DNA from: Streptomyces sp. SJL17-4
GTDB taxonomy: Bacteria; Actinomycetota; Actinomycetes; Streptomycetales; Streptomycetaceae
DNA length: 64,000 nucleotides
NCBI RefSeq assembly: GCF_036826855.1
Contig: NZ_CP104578.1
Coordinates: 4,251,501 to 4,315,500 of the forward strand
Direction: 5' to 3'
How positions within the stretch are numbered: the first letter of the stretch is position 1; each line of letters begins with the position of its first letter. This document shows, one piece after another, positions 9,755-16,834 of the stretch. The position numbers and the translations under genes are program-made. A model generated the notes under the pieces. It had not been told where the DNA came from, did no database searches, and worked only from the letters and a program-made list of their open reading frames with translations.

Positions 9755-10921
9755 TCAGCCGTCCGTGCCCAGGATCAACCCGGACGTGGGAACCCCCGTC
9801 CCCGCCGTGACCAAGGTCCGCTCCGCCCCGGGTATCTGGTTCACGGAGGTCCCGCGCAGCTGTCGTACCGCCTCCGCTATGCCGTTCATGCCGTGCAGAT
9901 AGGCCTCGCCGAGCTGTCCTCCGTGCGTGTTCAGCGGGAGCGCGTCTGCCGCGACGAAGTCGGCCGCCTCCCCCGGGCCGCAGAAGCCGAACTCCTCCAA
10001 CTGCATGAGCACGAACGGGGTGAAGTGGTCGTAGAGGATGCCCACATCGATCTCGCTCGGCGCGAGGCCCGAGGTCCGCCAGAGCTGCCGGGCCACCACG
10101 CCCATCTCCGGAAGCCCCGTCAGCTCGTCCCGGTAGAAGCTGGTCATCGCCTCCTGCTTCCGGCCGGCGCCCTGCGCCGCCGCCAGGATCACGGCCGGCG
10201 GACGCCGCAGGTCCCGGGCCCGCTCGACGGAGGTGACGACGATCGCCTGGCCGCCGTCGGTCTCCTGACAGCAGTCGAGGAGCCGGAGCGGCTCGACGAT
10301 CCAGCGCGATGCGGCGTGGTCGGCGAGGGTGATCGGCTTCCCGTGGAAGTACGCGGCGGGGTTGCGGGCGGCATGGCGCCGGTCGGTGACGGCGACATGG
10401 CCGAAGGCGTCCGGGGTCAACCCGTAGGTGTGCAGATACCGCTGGGCGATCATCGCGACCCAGGAGGCCGGGGTGAGCAGCCCGAAGGGCAGCTGCCAGC
10501 CGAGTGCGACGCCCTCGGCGGAGGGCTCGCGCTGCTGGACTCCGGAGCCGAAGCGCCGCCCTGAGCGCTCGTTGAACGCCCGGTAGCAGACGACGACCTC
10601 CGCGACCCCGGCGGCGACGGCGAGCGCGGCCTGCTGGACGGTGGCGCAGGCGGCCCCGCCGCCGTAGTGCACGCGGGAGAAGAAGGACAGCTGGCCGATG
10701 CCGGACGCCTGGGCGACGGTGATCTCGGGGTTGGTGTCCATGGTGAAGGTGACCATGCCGTCGACGTCGGCGGGGCTCAGCCCGGCGTCGTCGAGGGCCG
10801 CACGCACCGCCTCGACGGCGAGCGAGAGTTCGCTGCGGCCCGAGTCCTTGGAGAACTCGGTGGCCCCGATGCCCACCACGGCCGCCCGGCCGCCGAGCCC
10901 GTCCCGGGTGCGGAGGCTCAT
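9755..10921 (-). CDS. Thiolase-fold lipid-transfer protein (Ltp2-like aldolase)
   Basis: A 388-residue non-decarboxylating thiolase-superfamily protein. It starts MSLRTRDGLGGRAAVVGIGA and keeps the thiolase N-domain (FSRVHYGGGAACATVQQ) and C-domain motifs (LYDHFTPFVLMQLEEF; NTHGGQLGEAYLHGMNG). In mycobacteria, Ltp2 with a DUF35 partner cleaves the C17 steroid side chain by retro-aldol reaction, releasing propionyl-CoA; the tyrosines in YDHF and EAYLHG are candidate catalytic residues by that comparison. It is the last gene of the operon. Its ATG overlaps the MaoC stop as ATGA, so translation is coupled. The substrate here (steroid or other acyl-CoA) is inferred only from gene content and order. 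Confidence 0.85.
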   Translation of the reverse strand: MSLRTRDGLGGRAAVVGIGATEFSKDSGRSELSLAVEAVRAALDDAGLSPADVDGMVTFTMDTNPEITVAQASGIGQLSFFSRVHYGGGAACATVQQAALAVAAGVAEVVVCYRAFNERSGRRFGSGVQQREPSAEGVALGWQLPFGLLTPASWVAMIAQRYLHTYGLTPDAFGHVAVTDRRHAARNPAAYFHGKPITLADHAASRWIVEPLRLLDCCQETDGGQAIVVTSVERARDLRRPPAVILAAAQGAGRKQEAMTSFYRDELTGLPEMGVVARQLWRTSGLAPSEIDVGILYDHFTPFVLMQLEEFGFCGPGEAADFVAADALPLNTHGGQLGEAYLHGMNGIAEAVRQLRGTSVNQIPGAERTLVTAGTGVPTSGLILGTDG

Positions 10922-11325
10922 CGCGGCACCTCCACGGTGACCGTCCCCGTGACGTGGTGCCCGAGCCCGTTCGCACCGATGACCCGGACGTGCGCGATGT
11001 CCCCGTCGACCTCGGTGACCGTGCCGGTCAGCACCATGGTGTCGCCGGGGTGGTTGGGGGCGCCGAGCCGGATGGCGACCCTGCGGAGGACCGCGCGGGG
11101 GCCGAAGTGGTCGGTGATGTACCGGCTGACGAGGCCGTTGGTCGTGAGGATGTTCATGAAGATGTCCGGGGAGCCCTTCTCCCACGCCAGTTCGACGTCG
11201 TGGTGCACGTCCTGGTAGTCGCGGGAGGCGACGGCCCCGGCGACGATCAGGGTGCGGGTGATCGGGATCGTCAGCGGCGGCAGCTCGTCCCCGGGCTGGA
11301 CGAAGGTCCCCGTGCCGGGCTTCAT
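10918..11325 (-). CDS. MaoC-like hydratase subunit (ChsH1-like)
   Basis: A 135-residue single hot-dog-fold MaoC protein. The hydratase motif is present as SRDYQDVHHDVELA, with the Asp and His expected for an enoyl-CoA hydratase 2 active site. In the igr operon ChsH1 pairs with ChsH2 to form the active hydratase for the steroid side-chain enoyl-CoA. Here too the partner (MaoC-DUF35 protein) is in the same operon. It overlaps the upstream dehydrogenase and the downstream thiolase genes by ATGA at both ends, suggesting roughly equal synthesis. Confidence 0.88.
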   Translation of the reverse strand: MKPGTGTFVQPGDELPPLTIPITRTLIVAGAVASRDYQDVHHDVELAWEKGSPDIFMNILTTNGLVSRYITDHFGPRAVLRRVAIRLGAPNHPGDTMVLTGTVTEVDGDIAHVRVIGANGLGHHVTGTVTVEVPR

Positions 11326-12431
11326 GACAGGTCTCCTTCAGCGAGCAGGTCGCCGAGTTCGGCGAGGAGTTCGGTACCGCAGCCGAGATACGCGTCGAGC
11401 TGTCGGCCCCACAGGAAGTGCCGGTGCACGGGGTGGTCCAGGTCGGCGCCCATGCCGCCGTGGAGGTGCTGCCCGGCGTGCACGACCCGTTTCCCCGCCT
11501 CGGAGGCCCACCACGCGGCGGTCAGGGCCGCCCCGCGGGCGTCCAGCTCCTCGTCGTGGCGCCAGGCGGCCTCGTAGGCGGTGACCCGGATGGTCTCGGT
11601 GTCCATATGGGCGTCGGCGGCCCTCAGTTGCACGGCCTGGTGGGTGGAGAGCGGGCGGCCGAACTGCTCCCGCACGGAGGTGTACTCGACGGCCCTGGCG
11701 AGCGACCCGGCGCAGACCCCGGCCTGGAGCCCGGCGAAGGCGACCCGGGCGGCGCCGAGCACATCCGCGTAGGCGGCACCCTTCACGGGCCGCCGCTGCC
11801 CCTCGGTCTCGGCCTCGCCAAGGCGCTCCCCCGCTGCCCCGCCGAGGCGCTCCCCCGCCGCCTCGCCAAGGCGCTCCCCCGCTGCCTCGTCGAGGACGAG
11901 CCTGCCGGCGGACCAGGGTGCGGTGAGCTCGACGGGATCCACCCGGGCCGCGTCCTCGGTGCGGACCAGCCAGAGGGCGTGGTCCTCGTCGGGGACGAGG
12001 ACATGGGTGGCGTCCCTGAGCCACGGCACCCAGTCGACCGTCCCGCTGAGTCGGCCCTCGCGCGAGGTGACCGCGCCGGACGCCGGGAAGGCCCCCGTCA
12101 CCACCGTCGTACCGTCGCGGAGGCCGGGCAGGAGCCGGGTGCGCTGCTCGTCCGTACCGTGCCGGGCGACGGCGAGGATCCCGTACACACAGGTCACGGC
12201 GAACGGCACCTGTGCCGTCACGCGTCCCTGCTCCTCCAGGAGGAGGACCAGGCCGAGCAGACCGGTCTCCTCGACGGAGCCGGGCAGCCCGGCCGCGCAG
12301 AGGGCCTTCCAGAGCTCGGCGTCGCTGCCGGTGCCGGCCGCCCTGAGCCGCTCGTGGGTGGCGAGGTCGGCGAAGATCCGGGCGGCCAGCTCGCGGGCCG
12401 CCTCCTGCTCCTCGGTGGGGGTGAAGTCCAT
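11322..12431 (-). CDS. Acyl-CoA dehydrogenase, non-catalytic-type subunit of a heteromer
   Basis: A 369-residue short acyl-CoA dehydrogenase. The start at ATG 12431 has GGAGG 6 nt upstream, one nucleotide after the stop of the MaoC-DUF35 gene; an upstream ATG at 12452 is less likely. C-terminal landmarks are YTSVREQFGRPLSTHQAVQL and HLHGGMGADLDHPVHRHFLW. The usual N-terminal substrate motif is degenerate (TGAFPASGAV), as in one subunit of mycobacterial alpha2beta2 FadE pairs, so it probably works only with the 13383-14549 dehydrogenase. A 24-bp sequence is repeated three times in the middle (AGERLGEA-type octapeptides), an unusual insertion in a linker between the beta domain and the C-terminal helices. 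Confidence 0.87.
   Translation of the reverse strand: MDFTPTEEQEAARELAARIFADLATHERLRAAGTGSDAELWKALCAAGLPGSVEETGLLGLVLLLEEQGRVTAQVPFAVTCVYGILAVARHGTDEQRTRLLPGLRDGTTVVTGAFPASGAVTSREGRLSGTVDWVPWLRDATHVLVPDEDHALWLVRTEDAARVDPVELTAPWSAGRLVLDEAAGERLGEAAGERLGGAAGERLGEAETEGQRRPVKGAAYADVLGAARVAFAGLQAGVCAGSLARAVEYTSVREQFGRPLSTHQAVQLRAADAHMDTETIRVTAYEAAWRHDEELDARGAALTAAWWASEAGKRVVHAGQHLHGGMGADLDHPVHRHFLWGRQLDAYLGCGTELLAELGDLLAEGDLS
11821..11892. repeat. Three 24-bp in-frame tandem repeats
   Basis: Copies begin at 11821, 11845 and 11869 (aggcgctcccccgc...). On the reverse strand they encode the octapeptide AGERLGEA/AGERLGGA/AGERLGEA within the acyl-CoA dehydrogenase. Confidence 0.95.
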
Positions 12432-12432
12432 G

Positions 12433-13386
12433 TCAGTCCTCCCCTCCCGCACGGAAGACGGGAAGCTCCAGCTCCTCGTCGACCCGCAGGAACTCCAGCC
12501 GCACCGGCATCCCGATCCGCACCTTGTCGTACGGCACCCCCACCACGTTGCTGATCATCCGTACGCCCTCGGCGAGTTCGACGAGACCGACCGCGTACGG
12601 CGGATCGAAGGCCGGGAACGGCGGGTGGTGCATCACCACGTACGAGTAGACCGTCCCGGCGCCGCTCGCCTCGACCGTGTCCCACTCCCCCGAACCGCAG
12701 TCGGCGCACCCCGGCAGCCAGGGGAGACGCAGGGCCCCGCAGTCGCCACAGCGCTGGATGAGCAGCCGGTGCGCGGCCACGCCCTCCCAGAATCCGGCGT
12801 TGTCCCGGTTGACCACGGGCCGGGGCCGCCGAACCCCGGGCTCGGCAGAAGGCTCCGGCCTCCGCGGCCGGGCGGCGGGCGCGTACTTGAGGATGCGGAA
12901 GCGGTGGGTGCCGGCGAGCTGTCCGCCGACGCGGACGTCCGTCCGGGTGGTGACGAAGTGCCCCGCCCCGAGCTTGGTGGTCTTGAGCGCCGACACGGAC
13001 TCGATGACGGTGTCGAAGGTGATCTCGTCGCCTGGCCGCAGTGGCCGCAGGTACTCCTGCTCGCAGTCGGTCGCGACCACCGAGGTGAATCCGGCCGCGT
13101 CGAGCAGGGCGAACAGCTCCTCGTGGGCGGAGGAGCGGCCCGTGTGCCCCGAGAGGCCGCCCATCGTCCAGGCCTGGAGCATCGTCGGCGGCGCGACGGC
13201 GTCGGGCCCCCGGTAGGCGGGATGGGCGTCCCCCATGGCCTCGCACCAGTGCCGGATCATGGGCAGGTTGACCGGGTCCTTGCCGACTCCGGCCGTCGCC
13301 GCGGCCCGCCCCGCGAACCCCGCGAGCCGCTCGTACAGCCCGTCCGGCGACGGCTCCGCACCGTCCTGCCTCTGTGTGAGGGTCAT
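12433..13386 (-). CDS. Bifunctional MaoC N-terminal domain + DUF35 OB-fold protein (ChsH2-like)
   Basis: A 317-residue two-domain protein. Residues about 1-165 are a MaoC-type hot-dog fold (PPTMLQAWTMGGL, CEQEYLRPLRPGDEITF, HFVTTRTDVR). Residues about 195-317 are a DUF35 module: a rubredoxin-like zinc ribbon (CGDCGALRLPWLPGCADCGS) then an OB fold (GTVYSYVVMHHPPFP...AVGLVEL). This fusion is the signature of ChsH2, whose MaoC half partners ChsH1 and whose DUF35 half binds and activates the Ltp2 aldolase, so one protein links hydration and carbon-carbon cleavage. The gene overlaps the preceding dehydrogenase stop by ATGA. All four zinc cysteines are visible. Confidence 0.9.
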   Translation of the reverse strand: MTLTQRQDGAEPSPDGLYERLAGFAGRAAATAGVGKDPVNLPMIRHWCEAMGDAHPAYRGPDAVAPPTMLQAWTMGGLSGHTGRSSAHEELFALLDAAGFTSVVATDCEQEYLRPLRPGDEITFDTVIESVSALKTTKLGAGHFVTTRTDVRVGGQLAGTHRFRILKYAPAARPRRPEPSAEPGVRRPRPVVNRDNAGFWEGVAAHRLLIQRCGDCGALRLPWLPGCADCGSGEWDTVEASGAGTVYSYVVMHHPPFPAFDPPYAVGLVELAEGVRMISNVVGVPYDKVRIGMPVRLEFLRVDEELELPVFRAGGED

Positions 13387-14549
13387 CGCCGCCCCCTCCC
13401 CTTCATGCCGAGCCGCATCCTCGCGACGATCTCGCGCTGCACCTCGCTCACCCCTCCCCCGAAGGTGTTGATCTGCGCGGCCCGGTTCATGCGCTCCAGC
13501 TCACCGCCGTCGAACTCCCCCGGCGATCCCGCTCGCACCGTCCCCGACCCACCCGCGATCTCCTGACATATTCGATACACCTCCACCGCCGATTCGGTTC
13601 CCACGAACTTCACGCCGCTCGCGTCCCCCGGAGCCAGCCGGCCGGCCCCCACATCCCCCACCAAACGCCAGTTCAGCAGGCGTGTCACGGCCAGCCGGGC
13701 ATGCGCCTCGGCGGCTCGGATCCGCACCCAGGGCTCGTCAATGCGGCGTCTGCCCGTCACCGGATCGGGGGTACGGGCCCGGTCGAGGACGGCGGCGAAG
13801 AAGTCCTCGGCCTGCATCCCGATCGCGGCGAGCGCGACCCGCTCGTGGTTGAGCTGGTTGGTGATGAGCCCCCAGCCGCCGTGCTCGGATCCGACGAGGT
13901 TCCCGGCGGGGACCCGTATCCCGTCGTAGTAGGTGGCCGTGGTCGTCAGCCCGCCCACGGTCGCGATCGGGGTCCAGGAGAAGCCGGGGGCGTCGGTGGG
14001 GACGAGGACGATCGAGATGCCCTTGTGCGGGGGCGCGTCGGGGTCGGTGCGGCAGGCGAGCCAGATCCAGTCGGCGTTCTGGGCGTTGGAGGTGAAGATC
14101 TTCTGGCCGTCGATCAGCCAGGACCCGCCGTCGCGGACCGCGCGCGTCCGGAGGGAGGCGAGGTCCGTACCGGCCTCGGGTTCGCTGTACCCGATGGCGA
14201 AGACGGTCTCACCGCGCAGGATCCGGGGCAGGAAGTAGGCCTTCTGCTCCGCGGTCCCGTAGGTCATGAGGGTGGGGCCGACGGTGTTGAGCGTGACCAT
14301 CGAGACGGGGGCGCCCGCGCGGTACGCCTCGTCGAAGAAGACGAACTGCTCCTCGGGGCCGCGGCCCTGACCGCCGTACTCCTCGGGCCAGCCGAGACCG
14401 AGCAGCCCGTCGGCACCGATCCGGCGGAGCAGCCGGCGCTGGGCGTCGGTGTCGGTGGCCGGGGGCGGCCCTCCGGGCATCAGGTCCCGGAAGTACGCGC
14501 GGAGTTCGGCGCGCAGCCGCAGCTGCCGCTCGGTCGGGGCGAGGTGCAC
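13383..14549 (-). CDS. Acyl-CoA dehydrogenase, catalytic-type subunit (first gene of igr-like operon)
   Basis: A 388-residue FadE-type flavoprotein. It has the N-terminal alpha domain, the GYSEPEAGTDLASL substrate/FAD motif, the beta domain with GQKIFTSNAQNADWIW, and the C-terminal helices ending VSEVQREIVARM. At the position of the MCAD base (E376) the sequence reads FGGG, so the base is probably a helix-G-type Glu, E236 in NQLNHERVAL (alignment by eye). This fits heteromeric steroid-CoA dehydrogenases. GTG 14549 is chosen for GGGAGG 9 nt upstream. A palindrome at 14581-14597 lies in the promoter region. It is the promoter-proximal gene of a tightly coupled five-gene operon. Confidence 0.9.
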   Translation of the reverse strand: MHLAPTERQLRLRAELRAYFRDLMPGGPPPATDTDAQRRLLRRIGADGLLGLGWPEEYGGQGRGPEEQFVFFDEAYRAGAPVSMVTLNTVGPTLMTYGTAEQKAYFLPRILRGETVFAIGYSEPEAGTDLASLRTRAVRDGGSWLIDGQKIFTSNAQNADWIWLACRTDPDAPPHKGISIVLVPTDAPGFSWTPIATVGGLTTTATYYDGIRVPAGNLVGSEHGGWGLITNQLNHERVALAAIGMQAEDFFAAVLDRARTPDPVTGRRRIDEPWVRIRAAEAHARLAVTRLLNWRLVGDVGAGRLAPGDASGVKFVGTESAVEVYRICQEIAGGSGTVRAGSPGEFDGGELERMNRAAQINTFGGGVSEVQREIVARMRLGMKGRGRR

Positions 14550-14580
14550 GGCGACGGCCTCCCGTGGGACGACTGAGGTT

Positions 14581-14597
14581 TCTGACTGTCCGTCAGA
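14581..14597 (-). promoter_or_regulatory. Candidate TetR-type operator of the igr-like operon
   Basis: Palindrome tctgactgtccgtcaga: 6-bp perfect arms around 5 nt, 32 bp upstream of the first operon start. The TGAC-n-GTCA form resembles operators bound by TetR-type acyl-CoA-responsive repressors in actinobacteria. No regulator gene is adjacent. Confidence 0.5.
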
Positions 14598-14748
14598 TTC
14601 AGGACCTCTGTCAAGGTCGACGACCGACCGTGCACACCTGGAGGAAAACGCACGACGGCCCGTACGCCGGTACCCGAGTACCGACGCACAGGCCGTCGTT
14701 CACATCGCGGTCACGCCCCCCGTCGGGCCGGCTGCCGTGTGGGGCGGG

Positions 14749-15054
14749 TCACCACCACGGGTTGAAGTTGACCACCGCGTTGTTCTGGGCGATGTGGGTG
14801 AAGGCGGAGCCGTTCACGCTGGCCGTGTTGTTCTGGTTGGAGGCACCGGAACCGGTCGCCACCTGCTGCGTCGTGGTCGAGTTGCCGAAGTTGTCCCCAC
14901 CCACGCCGCTGCCGATGATCGTGGCGACGCTCGTGTTCGATCCGTCGTCCGCGAACCCACCGTTGTCGGCCTGGGCCACCCCGGTGAAGAGTGCGGCGGC
15001 GAGGGGCAGGGCGGCGGCAGCGGCGAGGATGCGGGCGGTACGGATGCTTGCCAT
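14749..15054 (-). CDS. Small secreted Asn/Gly-rich protein of unknown function
   Basis: A 101-residue protein with a clear signal peptide (MASIRTARILAAAAALPLAA, cleavage near AQA-DNG) and a mature part of about 72 residues rich in Asn, Gly, Ser and Thr, ending NFNPWW. The segment SNQNNTASVNGSAFTHIAQN, followed by NAVV, has alternating small/polar residues and N/Q pairs reminiscent of curlin or rodlin beta-strand repeats. No cysteines and no enzyme motif are present. ATG 15054 follows GGAGGAAC. The gene is monocistronic, with phased 10-bp repeats just upstream. I do not recognise the family; a surface or spore-coat role is only a guess. Confidence 0.7.
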   Translation of the reverse strand: MASIRTARILAAAAALPLAAALFTGVAQADNGGFADDGSNTSVATIIGSGVGGDNFGNSTTTQQVATGSGASNQNNTASVNGSAFTHIAQNNAVVNFNPWW

Positions 15055-15095
15055 GTCTGTTCCTCCGGGAACTGAAAGCTGGTGCTGTTGCACGG

Positions 15096-15140
15096 AACTG
15101 CTCTGAACTGCTCTGAAGTGCACTGAAGTGATCTGAAGTA
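15096..15140 (-). repeat. Phased 10-bp tandem repeats upstream of secreted-protein gene
   Basis: Units begin at 15096, 15106, 15116, 15126 and (half) 15136, of the form aactgctctg / aagtgcactg. One unit equals about one helical turn. The array ends about 40 bp upstream of the small secreted protein start, so it lies in the promoter or leader. Confidence 0.85.
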
Positions 15141-15467
15141 CGGCCATGTCCAAGGCAGTTGGCCGACCGCCCCGGTCGTTCGTGCTCGACGTCGCGAATC
15201 CAGAGTTGCCCACCGAATCCCCGGCGAACCACCCCGGAGCACCTGATTCCCCCGCAAGCGTGAGGACAAGCCGATAAACCAGGCGGCACCGCGCAAAGGC
15301 CCAGCTCGACCGGAGGGACGGCATTCAGGACAGCGGGAGCTCGTACGCCCCAAGGGAGGAAGCGTTTCGGCAGATTTCCCGCCAATCTCCCCACCGGAAG
15401 ATCGCGACGGCGCGTCCCCGGCACACGGAAACCGAACGGACGGGCAGAAGGAGAAGAAGGTTCGACC
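15141..15467. other. Intergenic stretch with no recognised gene
   Basis: Between the phased repeats and the 16-bp array. It probably holds the promoter of the secreted-protein gene. Reading frames cross it, but none has a convincing start, ribosome site or protein-like composition. Confidence 0.5.
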
Positions 15468-15579
15468 TACAGAACGCCCGCCCTACAGAACGCCCGCCCT
15501 ACGGAACGTCCGATCTACGGAACGCCCGCCTCACGGAACGCCTGTCCTACGGAACGTCCGATCTACGGGACGTCCCGCT
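15468..15579. repeat. 16-bp tandem array, seven copies
   Basis: Units begin every 16 bp at 15468, 15484, 15500, 15516, 15532, 15548 and 15564, with consensus tacggaacgcccgccc and two variants. The last unit overlaps the stop codon of the macro-domain gene (15563-15565). Confidence 0.92.
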
Positions 15580-16087
15580 CCCCCGCGGCCGCCTCGAAGG
15601 CCGCGTACGCCGGGGCTTCGAAGAGGACGAAGCGGACTTCCTCCACGTCGGTGCGGGTGGCTCGTACCGTCTGCACGGCGATCCGGGCGCCGTCGTCGAT
15701 CGGCCAGCCGTAGATCCCCGTGGAGATGGCGGGGAACGCGACCGTGCGGTCGCCCAACTCGTCCGCGATCCGTAGGGATTCGCGGTAGCAGGAGGCCAGC
15801 AGGTCCGAACGGTCCTCGTCACGCGACCAGACGGGCCCGACCGTGTGGATCACGTGCCGGGCCGGCAACCGCCCCGCCGTGGTCGCCACGGCCTGCCCGG
15901 TCGCCAGCCCCTTGCCGTAGTGCGAGCGGCGCAGGTCCTGGCAGGCGGCGAGGATCTCGGGGCCGCCCTTGCGGTGAATGGCGCCGTCGACCCCGCCGCC
16001 GCCCAGCAGCGAGGAGTTCGCGGCGTTCACAATCGCGTCCGAGGCCTCGGCGGTGATGTCCCCCTGCACGAGCACGATCCGCACCAC
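15563..16087 (-). CDS. Macro-domain ADP-ribose hydrolase
   Basis: A 174-residue stand-alone macro domain of the O-acetyl-ADP-ribose deacetylase/MacroD type. Diagnostic segments are VQGDITAEASDAIVNAANSS, LLGGGGVDGAIH, ARHVIHTVGPVW and AFPAISTGIYGWP. These bind ADP-ribose and contain the Asn and Asp that position the catalytic water. It probably removes ADP-ribose from proteins or nucleic acids, or hydrolyses O-acetyl-ADP-ribose, in the cytosol. GTG 16087 is chosen for AAGGAG 7 nt upstream. The stop codon lies inside a 16-bp repeat unit. No ADP-ribosyltransferase is adjacent; a KptA/Tpt1 homologue lies 33 kb away. Confidence 0.92.
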   Translation of the reverse strand: MVRIVLVQGDITAEASDAIVNAANSSLLGGGGVDGAIHRKGGPEILAACQDLRRSHYGKGLATGQAVATTAGRLPARHVIHTVGPVWSRDEDRSDLLASCYRESLRIADELGDRTVAFPAISTGIYGWPIDDGARIAVQTVRATRTDVEEVRFVLFEAPAYAAFEAAAGERDVP

Positions 16088-16111
16088 GACAGCACTCCTT
16101 CTTCCGATTCA

Positions 16112-16156
16112 TCCGGCTCAGCCGGGTCAGCCGGGTCAGCCGGGTCAGCCGGTTCG
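16112..16156. repeat. 9-bp tandem repeats upstream of macro-domain gene
   Basis: Five units of the type gccgggtca (16112, 16121, 16130, 16139, 16148) lie 25-70 bp upstream of the macro-domain GTG, within its promoter/leader zone. Confidence 0.88.
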
Positions 16157-16215
16157 CCCGGTCCCACCCTTCCGGCGCCCCCATGAAACCCGAAGAACCC
16201 ACCCGTCACACCCGA

Positions 16216-16249
16216 AGGGGCGCCCCGGATGCGGATCCGGGGCGCCCCT
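16216..16249 (-). terminator. Terminator hairpin after antitoxin-like gene
   Basis: Perfect 15-bp inverted repeat (16216-16230 with 16235-16249) with a 4-nt loop, 22 bp past the stop of the antitoxin-like gene. It separates that gene from the macro-domain gene. Confidence 0.82.
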
Positions 16250-16271
16250 GACGGTCGCTTCGCGCCTCGCG

Positions 16272-16487
16272 CTACTGCTGGGGCGGGTTCGGGGGCGGGG
16301 GCGGCGAGTCCGGCCGCTGGCCCGTCCCTCCCAGTTGCTCCTTGAGCTTCTCCTGGGCGGTGTCGACCTGCCTGCTGTACTTGCCCTGCGTCTTTCCGTC
16401 GACGTAATCGCCGGCCTTGTCGACGCCCTTGGAGGCCTGTTCCTCGTGGCCCTTCAGCATTCCCTTGAGCTTGTCGAACACAGACAT
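16272..16487 (-). CDS. MT0933-like antitoxin-family small protein
   Basis: A 71-residue, highly charged soluble protein: MSVFDKLKGMLKGHEEQASK, followed by GVDKAGDYVDGKTQGKYSRQ and a Pro-rich tail ending PPNPPQQ. This pattern matches the MT0933-type antitoxin family (Pfam PF14013 as I recall), common and usually without an adjacent toxin in Streptomyces. No toxin gene is visible next to it, so an antitoxin role is unproven. ATG 16487 is preceded by AGGAGGG at good spacing. A strong terminator follows and tRNA-Ser(TGA) lies upstream. Confidence 0.8.
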   Translation of the reverse strand: MSVFDKLKGMLKGHEEQASKGVDKAGDYVDGKTQGKYSRQVDTAQEKLKEQLGGTGQRPDSPPPPPNPPQQ

Positions 16488-16641
16488 CCTGGCCCTCCTA
16501 GCCACTGTTCCAGCCCCTCCAGCATCACGGCACCACCCGGGTCCCGCATCCGCAGAAGGCACCGGAAGGACCCCGGAAGGACCTCAGAAGGACCTCAGAA
16601 CGACCCCACCTCCGGAAATCCCCCGCCCCCACACACACGAA

Positions 16642-16673
16642 GAAGGGGCGCCCCGACATCGGAGCACCCCTTC
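16642..16673 (-). terminator. Terminator hairpin after tRNA-Ser(TGA)
   Basis: Inverted repeat whose reverse-strand RNA pairs over 13 bp including two G-U pairs (gaaggggugcucc with ggggcgccccuuc). It lies 26 bp beyond the tRNA 3' end. Confidence 0.7.
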
Positions 16674-16699
16674 CGACCAGCACGTTCGCCGATCCACTG

Positions 16700-16786
16700 C
16701 GGTGGGTGTGGGATTTGAACCCACGGTGACATCGCTGCCACGACGGTTTTCAAGACCGTTCCCTTAGGCCGCTCGGGCAACCCACC
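16700..16786 (-). tRNA. tRNA-Ser(TGA)
   Basis: Class II tRNA on the reverse strand: acceptor GGTGGGT/ACCCACC, anticodon TGA in ACGGTCTTGAAAACCGT, long variable arm, T-arm GTGGG-TTCAAAT-CCCAC. Discriminator G, no encoded CCA. It reads UCN serine codons, chiefly UCA. Confidence 0.97.
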
Positions 16787-16834
16787 CCGCGCCGGCGGTG
16801 TGTCCACGTGCGGCGCGGGGGACAGCCTAGCCGG

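Noticed and set aside
15468..15579. CRISPR array
   Set aside because: Units are directly adjacent 16-mers with no unique spacers, and no cas genes are in the window.
16272..16487. Complete toxin-antitoxin pair
   Set aside because: Only the antitoxin-like protein is visible; no toxin-sized partner on either side.
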